From assembly GCA_002794735.1 (NCBI GenBank), contig NBAZ01000004.1:992001-1056000 (forward strand): a stretch of DNA of 64,000 nt, written 5' to 3'. This DNA comes from Pyrrhoderma lamaoense. Its lineage: Eukaryota > Basidiomycota > Agaricomycetes > Hymenochaetales > Hymenochaetaceae. Shown here piece by piece: positions 24,701-35,485 of this stretch (position 1 is the first letter of the stretch; every line of letters begins with the position of its first letter). The notes beneath the pieces were generated by a model that searched no databases, had not been told where the DNA came from, and saw nothing but the letters and a program-made list of their open reading frames with translations. A program made the translations under genes and the position numbers.

Positions 24701-24877
24701 AGTCTTCTTCCATTTCTTGCATTTCACACGCACAAACACACAAAATAGTAGTACAGAGCTCATCCAGCTTATTTTTGTTTTGTTTTTTGTGAAATTTATT
24801 TTATTGTCTCTTTTTGTCAAAAGAGAAGAAATAGAGAAAAGAAAAAAGGGGGTAAAAAAGAAGCTTGAAACTTGATA
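21730..24877. other. 3.1-kb gene desert
   Basis: No gene supported. 21750-22220 and 22560-22760 are T/C-rich tracts. A run of ten G lies at 22461-22470. An inverted repeat lies at 23274-23303 (own entry). 23000-23700 is AT-rich without open frames. It probably includes the DRE2 3' end and a long promoter/leader for the gene at 24878; a non-coding RNA is possible but not shown. Confidence 0.5.
23274..23303. repeat. Perfect 10-bp inverted repeat with internal TGACT/AGTCA copies
   Basis: TTGACTGACT at 23274-23283 is mirrored by AGTCAGTCAA at 23294-23303 around a 10-base spacer that itself contains AGTCAG. It could be a tandem/inverted cluster of bZIP-type TGACT half-sites or a small hairpin. 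Confidence 0.6.
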
Positions 24878-25726
24878 ATGTTCGGCTGGACCAGGGGTAG
24901 TGGTGGAAAGATCGGAGAGGGTGCTCCGGAGGAGAGTCTAGCTGAACCCGTTTCTATCCCTTCTGCTGTCGAGAACTTCCAAAAGGCCGAGACGGAAGGC
25001 GGTCTTTCTGGTTCTGGGGCACAAATGCCATATGAGAGTCGTAATGACACTGGAGATAATGGAGAAGGCAGTGGGACGAGAGAAGTTGGAAATAGGGAAG
25101 AAGTAGAAGGAAGAGGTGAAGGTGTGGATGAAGAAGGAAAACTGGGACGATTGCGTATAGATGTACACATACCGGAACGTTACCTGATTATGCCATCGTT
25201 GTGTGCTATTATGGGGATGTCATTAGGGCTGATGAGAGGGGCGAGGCAAGAGGGGATGAGGTTCCTTGCAGAGAATGCACACAGGCCACCACGGACGGTT
25301 GAGGGATGGTATTTCTATAAGAAGACGAAGAATTACCGGATGATGTGGGGAGGGCTAAGGGCGGGAGGAAGAGATGCTATTCGACTGGGATCCGTGGGGC
25401 TGACGTGGGCAGCACTCGAGGATGGGATCGAGAGAATCGGGAAGGAAGATTTCAGAGGGAGTGGATACGTCCGTGAGTTCAGGGAAGTTGGAGCGGGATT
25501 GGGCACCGCGGCGGTGTTTTCTACAGTCTGTAAGTCACTCTGTTTTCCAAGCTGGCCGACCGGCTGGGTGCTGACGGGATGACGGTGCGCAGATCGACTT
25601 GGAGCGATCCATACACGGCGAGCGGCGCTTCTCGGGGCACTCGTCGGGCTTTCGATGGTCGGTCTCCGCCATGCCAAAGCTGAGCTAGTGAAGACGAAGG
25701 GTGTTGGTGTTAGTAATGATGACTAG
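24878..25726 (+). CDS. Unknown small membrane protein, possibly mitochondrial (Tim17/22/23-like topology)
   Basis: Two exons 24878-25529 and 25593-25726; 261 aa. The first 100 residues are hydrophilic and Gly/Glu-rich. The conserved part begins near YLIMPSLCAIMGMSLGLMRG, then RFLAENAHRPPRTVEGWYFY and YKKTKNYRMMWGGLRAGGRD, followed by Gly/Ala-rich hydrophobic helices (RLGSVGLTWAALEDGIERIG; GAGLGTAAVFSTVYRLGA; RRAALLGALVGLSMVGLRHA). Glycine-rich paired helices recall Tim17-type proteins and this may be a distant relative, but I cannot assign a function. It lies in tandem 149 bp before SCH9. A TTG-initiated reading 2 codons earlier is unlikely. Confidence 0.75.
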
Positions 25727-25785
25727 TGGCAGTAGCAGTAGCAGTTACCAGTAGTAGTAGTAGTAGTAATAGTAATAGTAACAGT
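25727..25785. repeat. AGT/AGC/AAT trinucleotide repeat
   Basis: Imperfect AGC-AGT-AAT triplets right after the stop codon of the preceding gene, in the short spacer before SCH9; about 15 units with interruptions. Likely polymorphic. Confidence 0.75.
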
Positions 25786-25875
25786 TGGTATTAATACGAT
25801 GCTCCACCTGGTGCCGGGCAGTGGACCGCGATGCAGAGATAATTGAGTTTGTAGGAGCAGACTTCCATCATCATC

Positions 25876-28800
25876 ATGCACCAACCCAACTTGTCTTCTT
25901 CCTTATCAATCCCATCCTTCGCCCTAAACCAGTCTCTCCCTCTGCCTGCCAGCTCGACTTCATCCAACGCTTCCCCGCAGACAACCCCGCCGGGCTCTCG
26001 TCGTTCTTCTGGCTTCACCTCGTCTTTAAAGTCGGCCATGCTCAAGTTCTGGCCATCCACCCCAATCGACCAGCTTACACCCAAGGCTGCTCCAGATGGT
26101 CGTGAGCGCAACCCGTTTGACGCGCTTCCAGTTCATTCTTCTCCTTCCGAGTCTACAAATAGCTCAGCTCAATCAAGTACTAGTATTTTAAATACAAACA
26201 ACACGACTACTAGTAACACTAGTAATACTAGTACTCTCAATCGTAGTACTTTAACTGGCATCACCTCGGCTCTCCCTCCTCCTCGATCTCCAACTGCCTA
26301 CGGATTTCAAGCCCACCATCTGCTCAACACCCATTCACGATCAAGCTCTCTGGGAGGGGATTCGACTCCCTGGCTGCGGGAATAGCTCCTCCGGTACAAA
26401 GTGCGGGTGCAGGTCCTTTTGCGGCGGCTATTCCCACACAATCTACGTCTTTTGCTCTCTCCCTTCATGTCCCTGATAAAATGGCACTCCACACCCAGCC
26501 CTCTCATAGCTGTCTGTCCCCTTCAGATAATGCCTCAGCGCCATCGCCACAGGCCCCCTCGTCCCGCTCATCTCCGCTCCCATCTGTAATCCAGAAATCT
26601 GCGCCGACGACAGCTCCTTCCATTTCATCCACTGCTTCTGCTTCTTCTAGCACCTCCTCCGCCGCCTCATATGTCTCGCGTGGTCAGATACATGTAAAAG
26701 TAATACAAGCTAGAGGATTACGCGTGCACTCATCACAAGCTCGGCCGTATGTCATTGTCCAATTTGAACAAAACGAGTTTATATCCAGAGATCCTATACA
26801 CGAACAAGAAAAAGAAGCTCGGGGTGTAGCCACTGTTCTTTCAAGGAATTCGTCTTCTGCCGCTCTAGGTGCATTAGGTGCTATAAACTCTAGAGTCATC
26901 GAGGCCGCAAAACGCTCAGCTGCTAATAGCGCCGCCAGCTCACCCCAGTCAAGCGTCTCTTCCGGTCGATCGACAAAAGGTCCCTCTGCAAATGGCTCCT
27001 CTACAAATTCAACGACGACCGCGCCAACATCGTCTGGATCTACCACGCCCTTGAGCGTACCCAATGGTAGTAGTTTATTTGGATCAATGCCTGCTCACAA
27101 CCCAGTATGGAAGCATGAGGTTTCATTGTTAGTGTCACATCTTTCCATCATTCCCTCATATCTTCTTCCCTCTCTCCCCTTGTCCCCGTTCACATATCAT
27201 ATAATAAGCTCAGTCATTTAAAATCAATGCGCTAATATGGCATGTATCTGCCATTAATTCTGCAGTGATGTGACTTCCGATCAAACACTTATCACACTTA
27301 ATGTCTATGATCGTGCCGAAGAAGAACAAAATTTCCTTGGTATGGTCGAGATAAAGCCAGTGTTGAAACACGAACATACGGTGGATCATTGGTACAAGTG
27401 AGTCTCTTTTTCGTTGACTGTTTTTTTCTTCAAAAAAAATTCCCCATCTTCCAGGTCGTTCTAGTCTCCGGCTGTTTCCAGTATCGTGTATCTTGATACT
27501 TCTAAATTTTCCTTTTCCCTTTCTTTATATGATTTTGACACACCTTCTCATCTTCCTGAGAACTGTGATCCTTATCTATTTTATGATTAACTTAGGTTGT
27601 TGCCCCATGAGAATGAAGTTGTCACTGGTGAGATCCGTGTCCAGACTACATATGAGCATTTCAAGGTAAGTACAAGATCGGTTGAATTCCGATCACTTCC
27701 TTTGTTATCTTTTTGAGCGCGACGTCCCTGACTTTACGTTTGGCCTGGGCCCTTTTGTAAAAAACATATCTGTAATAGACAAAGCGCACTCTAACACCGC
27801 GTGACTTTGAGTTTCTGAAGCTCATAGGTCGCGGTACGTTCGGTCGCGTTTTCCAGGTTCGCAAGAAAGATACACGCCGGATTTACGCCATGAAAGTCCT
27901 ATCAAAAAAGGAAATTATCGCAAAGAAAGAGATTGCTCATACGATTGGAGAACGGAAGATTTTACAACAAAGTTTAAATTCGCCATTCCTTGTTGGATTG
28001 AAATTTAGTTTCCAGACTGATACGGACTTATACCTCGTTACTGATTTTAAAAGTGGTGGAGAGTTATTTTGGCATTTACAAAAGGAAACAAAGTTTAGTG
28101 AGGAGCGAGCGCGATTCTACGTTGCGGAACTGGTGTTGGCGCTGGAGCATCTGCATAAATATGACATTGTCTATCGGTGCGTGATTGTTTCAATGCAAAT
28201 TCATGGAAGAGCGCCAAGAAATATATGATTCTGACACGTTTTACTTTGGCGTGGCTTTGCAGGGATCTAAAGCCAGAGAACATTTTACTTGATGCGACTG
28301 GCCACGTTGCCTTGTGTGACTTTGGGCTCTCCAAACCTGACCTGAAATCGGATCAACTGACAAACACTTTCTGTGGGACAACGGAATATCTTGCTCCCGA
28401 AGTGTTACTTGATGATCATGGCTATTCCAAGCTAGTTGATTTTTGGTCTCTGGGCGTGCTTCTATTTGAAATGTGCTGTGGATGGAGTCCATTTTATGCG
28501 GAAGACACGCAACAAATGTATAAAAATATATGTTTTGGTAAAATACGCTTTCCGAAAAACGTCATTGGAGAGGACGGAAAGCAGTTCGTGAAAGGGGTAA
28601 GTGAGCTTTTCAACATTTCAACAATTCTTTATTTTTTTTCGGTTATAGACATTTAGAGTTTAACCGTTATTTGATCCGTCTATTATCTTTTTTCATTACT
28701 TTTTTTTTTTTGCTCTACATCCCTTTTATTTCTCAAATAACTTTAAACATTATAATCTTATCAATCTATTTAGCTATTAAACCGCAATCCGAAGCACCGT

Positions 28801-29451
28801 CTCGGAGCTCAACGTGATGCAGAAGAGTTGAAGGAACATGCGTTTTTCAAGATGATCGATTGGAAGGCACTTGCCGCGAAGCAGGTCACTCCTCCGTTTA
28901 TACCAGTGGTCGAGTCTGATGAGTCTACTGCGAATTTTGATCCGGAGTTCACTTCTGCGGATATCAGTGGTGCGGGTATAGACTGTTTTGATGACGATGA
29001 TCCCTCGGAGGACTGGTTGAGTCAATCACTGACGGGTAGTCTGATGTTGCACACGCCGAACGGACCTTTGGGTAGTGACACGAAGGAATTGTCGGTCTCT
29101 GCGCAGACTTCTCCAAAGTTGACTTCTGCTACGTCGAATGTGTTGGCTCCTGCGACGGAGTCGAAGACGGGGCCGACGGGTGGGGGTGTACAAATCAATG
29201 GAGGACGTAAAAGACGACCGGAACCGCAGGGTAGTCCGATCAGTAATTCAGTGCAGGAAAACTTTAGAGGGTTCTCTTTCTCTGGTGAAAGTTTTATAGA
29301 TAGACCAGATGGGAGGCTAGCGGATGAGGAGAGGGTGGAGGACGCTGTTGATGATGAGTTTGATTATAATGGAGAGGAAGATGATGGAGATGATTATGAG
29401 GATGATAATAGACTTGGAATGAGGATAACGAGGCAAAGAGGAGAGTTCTGA
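25876..29451 (+). CDS. SCH9: AGC protein kinase Sch9 (C2 domain + kinase), one frame break
   Basis: Exons 25876-27127, 27266-27397, 27596-27665, 27779-28176, 28263-28596, 28774-29451; 954 aa once one base is added to GGGG at 26356-26359. Sch9 is the S6-kinase-like TORC1 effector controlling ribosome synthesis, size and lifespan. Seen: Ser/Asn-rich N-terminus, C2 domain from about residue 265 (GQIHVKVIQARGLRVHSSQA) interrupted by an Ala/Ser-rich insert, kinase from about 490 (GRGTFGRVFQVRKKDTRR, AMKVL, RDLKPENILLD, DFGLSK), activation loop TNTFCGTTEYLAPE, turn-motif region LHTPNGPLG and hydrophobic motif FRGFSFSG at about 890, where TORC1 phosphorylates. The first 160 codons end in an in-frame stop at 26383, but the shifted frame continues in the same style. 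No GT donor lies near it, so splicing cannot rescue the frame. Confidence 0.94.
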
Positions 29452-31063
29452 TAGTGCTTGATACCTCCTTCTCTTCTCTTCCCTCTGTTTCCTTCTCTTC
29501 CATCTTTTTCTTTTACATGCCCCCTTTCTCGATTCTGGTTCTTTATCTTCTTCATCTCGGATGACAAAAGCTAGGTATTAATAACGACTCTAAGTTTTTC
29601 TCTCACTCTCTCTTCTCCCGCTCCGTCTCTCTCAGTGTCTCCCTTTTATTACTACTACTACATCTGTGACTGTTACAACGCTACAAACAATGTCTCGCAA
29701 TCGCAACGCAGCACGACTTTACTCGGACTATCTTACTCTCTCTCTTTTACTCTCCTCCTATTTGCTACCTTTTCTTGCATTGGTCTACCTCTCGTCCGTT
29801 AATCTCAAGTTCTAAATATCTTCTCATGTGCTCCCTTCTCCCCCTCTCTTTCTTCCTTTATGTTGTCAATGTAAGGCTTCTTCTACTACTTATTAATGCT
29901 GTTTCTCTCCCTTTTTCCGTTTTCTTCCTCTCAGAAAATTTGAGATTCGTGGAGGGGAAGGGGTATTTTTCCCCCTTAATTTCTCTAGCCCTTGTTACGT
30001 ATCCTATACTTCAAGTGTGAAATATTTGCACACAACCTCGTCTTCCCCTACTCAGAAACGGGTAAAGAAACTAAGTAAACGAGATGAAAAGGCGGGGGGG
30101 ATGGAGGAAAGAAATTGCTTGTTTTCTGCTATTACTCTTTTCTTCTTTTTTTTCCAATTCCAGGCTTTAAACAGAGTCAGTGCCAATTTGTTTTCAAGCT
30201 CCATATAGTTGCTTTTTCGCTTCTGCCCCCCCCCTCCTTCTTCCCCTTTTTTGCACCTTTGTACTTTCTTTTTCTGTTATGACGATGATGATGGTTATCA
30301 TTCTTTGGTAGGGAAGTTTCCCCTCTCCCTATCCCCCTCCCTTTTTTTTTACCTTTCTGTTTTTAAGAGCTTTTTGTACATAGTGTACTCTTTTGAAACT
30401 TTAGATTAACTAAGAACTAATAAGAAAAGGAAAGGGAAGAAAGAAAATTCTACACTGAAAAGGAATATTTTTTTGATAATAGTGAGAAACTGACGTCCGG
30501 CGAGTGAGGAAGGGGCGAAAGAGTGAAGAAAGAGAAGGGTTCTTTTTCCGGTGGACTTTTTGCTTTATTATTCCTCCATCTTTCCAGAGTGATTTCTAGT
30601 TATCAATCATATAATACACAGGTGAGGGAATTGATAGGATAGGTGTTTTATGGCCTAATATAAGTTATAGAACAACTTCAACTACGTTATTGTATTGTAT
30701 ATAAGGAAACCGTATATCTTTACTATTATACTGATATGAGGGGTAAGCTATCTATTTCATACAGTTTTCTCTAGTCCATGTGTTTTTTTTCAGTCTGGAT
30801 GGTGGGGAAAAGCAATAACCCGACCATTAGGACCAGCTTGAAGTTATGTGTCCTCTCCTCGTCCTAGGCATCTAAATCCAAAGTAACGAGACAAAAATTA
30901 CGAATCTATATCTAATTTCTATACGAGTATATCACATATCACACCCTCAACAATAACCACTCCCTTCACGTCCCAGAAGCATCTGTTACTGCTACACTCG
31001 TCATTCAATTTAGTTTAGTTTAAATTAAATTTAGTTAGAGTTTAGAGAGCCCTAGGTCTCGAA
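29452..31063. other. 1.6-kb intergenic region between convergent SCH9 and APD1
   Basis: No gene seen. 29450-30400 is very C/T-rich on the plus strand with many short T runs. 31008-31045 carries degenerate TTTAG copies. Probably two 3' UTRs and spacer. Confidence 0.5.
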
Positions 31064-32712
31064 TCACCAATCTAGTAAACTATTGCAGCCGGGACGTGAG
31101 ATGCCTAGACCTCCGCGGAGGAGAGGGGGGAGAATTTTCCCTTCTAGGATGGTGTTTTTGATGATGGAGGAGACTTCGTGTGGGGAGACGCGGCCGTACC
31201 AGATGCTTGAGCCTTGGGGGAAGTAAATCTGTAACGAGATTGGCAGATAGAGGAAAGAAGGAGGAGGGAGGGGGCGTTAGTGAAGGGGAGTGAAGGAGAG
31301 AATGTAGGAAGGTGTAGATGAAAATGAAAGGTGAAGGGTGAAAAGAGAGCGGAATAACGAAACACAAAGATGCGTTTGGAGTGTAGATAGAACAGTAAGA
31401 AAATAGAAAAGGAAGGGAGTAGGGACGGAAGGGAGATAGAGAAGAGACTTACGATGACGTTACCAGCAAATTTATGACCTCCTATATGTGAATTCTTGAG
31501 AATTAGAGCCTTCTTTTGAAGAGATGATGAAGTTCCATTTGAATTAGGTTTGGATGGGTATGAAGAAGAAGAAGGATAGAGTGATTGTAGTTGTGAAAGT
31601 GCAACTGCTGAGCGTTCTTCTTTTGTTTGACCAGTTGATTCAAGGGGAGGATTGGACGAGGCTAGATCTTCTAAATCTGTATCTACTTGCCAGCCTTCAG
31701 CTTCGAGCTGGTGCATAAAATCTAAAGTTCTTATTGAGCCTTTGTGGATGAATAAGCACGTTAGACTATACTTACCAGCTTCTAACCGCATAGCAGCAAT
31801 ATGGCACCGAGCATCTCGTTTCTTATGTGAACATAGTAGAATGAGGCAATTGTAGGGTAAAGTATAGGTCTTAAAACCCTTAGTTATTAGTCCTTCCTCG
31901 TCTTCATTCGATGCGTCGTATGCATGTACAGAAGGGACAGTACCAGCACGAGGAACATCTGGATCCAGTGCATATTTCCAGAAAGCCGTTGCGCCCAGAG
32001 CTGACTGAGGGACTTCCGAGATAGCAACATAGTCTGGTAAGACTAAGACAGTTCCATGAGTATCTGGATCTTCGGATTGAGATTTATGCGAGCCATTGAG
32101 GATTGATAGACGGCCTGAAGGAGGGTATGGGTAGACCCCTGCCACTTTCTTAGTATCTTGGCTGCCATTGGCACTCTTGGGTGTTTACTTGATGAATGTA
32201 AGTGGGATTCTGAAGAGGATATGTATTTTGCGAGAGAATCGCTGACGGAGGATATATCGTGCGCCCAATCTGCTTTTCCTGTGGAGATCAAGACCTATCG
32301 GTGAAAAAAACATATTGGTTTAGAAAAAAATATAGAATGACGAATGAATATTGTTTCTTATTAGGGATACACATTGTGGAATAGGACTGACTTGGCGTCT
32401 GTATGGCTTGATTGAGCCGCGCATCTCCGATTCAAAATCCACGTCGAACTTCTTTCCATATTCTTCATGACCTACTCAATAGAATTTGTTGAGAATATTC
32501 AACAATGCCATAGCAAACTCATAATAGAACCGAAAGATAGCATATTTTTTTCATATATGAGACATACCTTCGTTACACGGATCACCACAAGAACGACAAT
32601 CTGCGGCTGAGACGGGAACGCCGTGATCCTCAAGCTCTTTAAATGCAGTCGGGTCTTGTGGGTCTTGACCCAAGACATTCGCTGCGAGTCTTCTGGCCAA
32701 GTGCAAAACCAT
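31064..32712 (-). CDS. APD1: Apd1-like thioredoxin-fold [2Fe-2S] protein (sucrase/ferredoxin-like)
   Basis: Six exons on the minus strand: 32712-32568, 32471-32392, 32294-32189, 32138-31776, 31739-31453, 31228-31064; 381 aa with all phases matching. Apd1 family proteins are cytosolic, bind a [2Fe-2S] cluster through Cys and His ligands and affect actin patch organisation and redox-drug tolerance. Seen: N-terminal Cys pairs in AADCRSCGDPCNEGHEEYGK, RLSILNGSH, HGTVLVLPDYVAI, a C..C..C segment LLCSHKKRDARCHIAA, and the C-terminal HIGGHKFAGNVI + YFPQGSSIWYGRVSPHEV with the ligand histidines, then GKILPPLLRGG. A frame change near 32180 is a normal 50-nt intron (GTAAAC...ACTAAG...CAG). Intron 5 (31452-31229, 224 nt) is unusually long and pyrimidine-rich. 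Confidence 0.88.
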
Positions 32713-33351
32713 TTTGAAAGAGAGATTTCTTCTGGGTTCGATTAGCAGGACTCGGAGAATACTGGATAATTAAGGAATGAAAAGGAATAGTAAATCCTTC
32801 TATTTTCTTGTTTTACTAGTTGGAGACAGAATTAGAGTCGAAGAGACAGGATATATAGTAGCAGTTTATTCTAAAACTTTGAACCGAAGAAAAACTACGG
32901 GTCAATTAAAGTTGCTGCGGATTGCGGAGTTACTAAGTAACTTGATATTCAGTCTACTGAGACATACTCGGTCTTGGATTGAGAAAACAGATAGCTAGGG
33001 AATACTTAGCCTATGTTGCGGAGAGAAAAACGCAGGTCACTGGTATGTTACACTATTATTATACCTCAGTAACATTGGGGAACGTTTATTCGGCAAATAG
33101 ACTTTTTTTGAGGTACGAATGTCAGACGGTGCCGTCGCGCATACGCAAAAGTATTTGAATTCATTCTGAGATGAGTAATTATCAGATTAGACAAGGCACC
33201 GACTCGGACGTCTTAGATAAATGTATGAAAACTTCAGCAGCTGATTTAATGCTTAATCGTTCGATTTAAATGTGTATTTACTAAGTGGATAATTGGGTCT
33301 ATTACTAAAAAGCGTGCTTAGTTTCTAGACATGCTATGTATATGATTTATA
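32713..33351. other. Intergenic, APD1 promoter and 3' side of the coiled-coil gene
   Basis: 639 bp, AT-rich, no gene seen. Confidence 0.45.
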
Positions 33352-35289
33352 TTACTGTTGATAAGTTCCGTTTGGCATATGTAATACAGAGGGATAAGAA
33401 ACTATATCTTCGTATTCATTAGTCCATTCTGCAGGCGCAGTATAGATGTATGCTTGCTGTTCCTGTTGAGTGTAGTAAGCTTCTCCAGTCATCTGAGAAA
33501 GAAGTCCGTTAAGGATGGGGGGATTGTGATATTGTGTTTGTGACTGGGGTAATTGTATAGACTCTTCCTGTTGTTGCTGGTATTGCACAACCGTGTCATC
33601 GCCATTGTCATCGCTTTCTTCTCCTAGTGCATTCAGAGCTCGGACAAATGTATCGTCGGTATCATTTTCCTTCATTCCTTCCTCAAGTACTTTAGTCAGC
33701 CGAGCGTTAACTACGTTAGTTTCCTTCATCCATTTTTTACTAACCATCCACTTCGCAACGCCGATAGGGGGCATTGCGGGTCCGTCCTTCGGGCGACCTG
33801 GACGCCGGTCCTTTCTTCCTATGCCACGACGAGGTTTCGTACTTCTGTCTTGTTCCTCACGTGCATCAATTTCTGCATATAACCGGTTTAGACGAGATGA
33901 ACGCCATGAAAGGACCCGAATTCGAAGAAATGAATAGCTTGTTACTTGGCCTTCGTCGTCTATAGCTCCATCAGACTCAATTTCAGACTCTTCAGATGAC
34001 ATACAGTCCAGCTGAAAGGCCGCATTGAAGCCCGGAAGGTCAAGATCCGGTAAGTTCTTGCGAGTAGATATTCGGTTGGCTAGTTTCTAATAGATATGTT
34101 ATATCTTAATATTTCTGAAACATGAGAAATGAATGAATTAACATCACTTACAACTTTTTTGCGACCTAATCTTCTTGCTCTTGCCGCTTTGATATCACCG
34201 CGGTTTTGTGGTGGCGCTGGCCTGCTATTGTTCTGTGCGGTATATTTCTGTCGCAACGTGGTGAACGCCTGTTCAAAAACGTTATCCAATTTTGCCTTCA
34301 AAAATTCACCATCCGGTACGAGCGGATATTGGGCTTTGTTCATAATTAAGTCGTCAATAATGCGTGACTTCATTTTAGAGTTGTTTGCCGATTTTTTAGT
34401 CGTCTGCTCCCAAACAAATCGGACTGGGTCCGCTCGAGTCAATATACGTCCTTCCTCGTGAGAAGGAGGCAACTCTTTGTCGGTGTCCAATTTCATGCAT
34501 TTCAATATATGATTCCGCATTGCCGCCTGGATAATCATAGATGAAAATTGTTATCTGTAGATTATAACATTTATCACATACGTGGATAGTTTGAAAACGT
34601 CCATCACGATAGGCTCGGACCTTAGAAGGTTCACCCCCATCAGTATGAGGCGGAGATCCAGAACGATGCCTTTTCCGCAAAGTCGAAGTAGCTTCCGATG
34701 AGCCCTGAATAAACTCGGATTGAGTTGATGAGGCTGGTTCAGCCGTCTCCGGTGCCGTATCATCAAAATCTACGATGAATTCTTGAGAATATTTCGCCTT
34801 TCCAGCGGGATCCTGTTTCTGAACTCGATTTAATTTCCCTTTTAGTGTGCTAATTTCCTTTTGCATAGTTTTGATTTGCGTTTCAAGCTCAGAAATTCGT
34901 GCCTTGTAACCTTCTTCTTTGTCTTGTTCCCATGCGAGCCTTCGTTCCTTCTCATTCTCAACTATGGATTTGTATCCCTTTATGCTCTTCACTAGGGTCT
35001 GAATGAGTCCCTTTAAGGACTGAATTGAGTCTGGCAAAGATTGACTAGAGCTAAATTACTCAACAGAGATATTCAGCGAGCGAGAATTATGCTAAGAAAC
35101 CTGCACATACTGTTCTGGGGAATAAGATTGAACATCCACGGCATCAGAAATAGAAGGTTGTGGTAATTCGTTTTGATGGTTTAAATTATTATACTGAGAG
35201 GTAGCATGGCGGTAGTCATAAGAAGAAGAGGCATCTTGACTGCTGTAAAAAGGATTGAGTGCGTCTGAAAGCTCACTGGAGCCAGGCAT
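33352..35289 (-). CDS. Unknown coiled-coil protein, 585 aa
   Basis: Four exons on the minus strand: 35289-35111, 35050-34582, 34526-34152, 34086-33352; the sum is divisible by three. I do not recognise the family. After a 60-residue Ser/Gln/Asn-rich head, residues about 65-140 form a coiled coil (SIVENEKERRLAWEQDKEEG, KARISELETQIKTMQKEIST). A basic stretch follows, then a compact conserved-looking domain: AAMRNHILKCMKLDTDKELP, RADPVRFVWEQTTKKSANNS, KMKSRIIDDLIMNK and RGDIKAARARRLGRKKV. The C-terminus is acidic and then Gln-rich. The domain's Arg/Lys content suggests a chromatin or DNA-associated nuclear protein, but this is inference. Head-to-head with RPN11. Confidence 0.75.
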
Positions 35290-35485
35290 ACACTCGACGT
35301 TGTTAAAGGTTGTCTGCGAAGTTGTAACATTCCATTCCGCAACACAAAAGGGGACAAGCCACAAATAGATAATGACTAAGCAATCTTTAGTTCATGTGCA
35401 CGACGCGTAAGTCAGGACGCGTCAGGACATCCAGAATTATAATTCTTCATTACAACTCTCCTCTAACTTTGATTTTTTCACCGCC
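35290..35485. promoter_or_regulatory. Divergent promoter with two MCB-like ACGCGT sites
   Basis: 196 bp between the unknown coiled-coil gene and RPN11. ACGCGT occurs at 35403-35408 and 35417-35422, 14 bp apart within a short direct repeat (GACGCGT..GTCAGGA). In fungi this core binds MBF-type factors; function here is inferred. No proteasome PACE box (GGTGGCAAA) is seen. Confidence 0.45.

Noticed and set aside
31008..31045. TTTAG repeats resembling telomeric units
   Set aside because: Degenerate and short; gene context is chromosome-internal.
31080..31367. 95-codon Ser/Pro/Leu-rich minus-strand frame
   Set aside because: Shadow of the pyrimidine-rich APD1 intron and last exon.
32138..32189. 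Apparent frame break in APD1 similar to the others
   Set aside because: A canonical 50-nt intron (GTAAAC donor, ACTAAG branch, GGCAG acceptor) joins the frames in phase.
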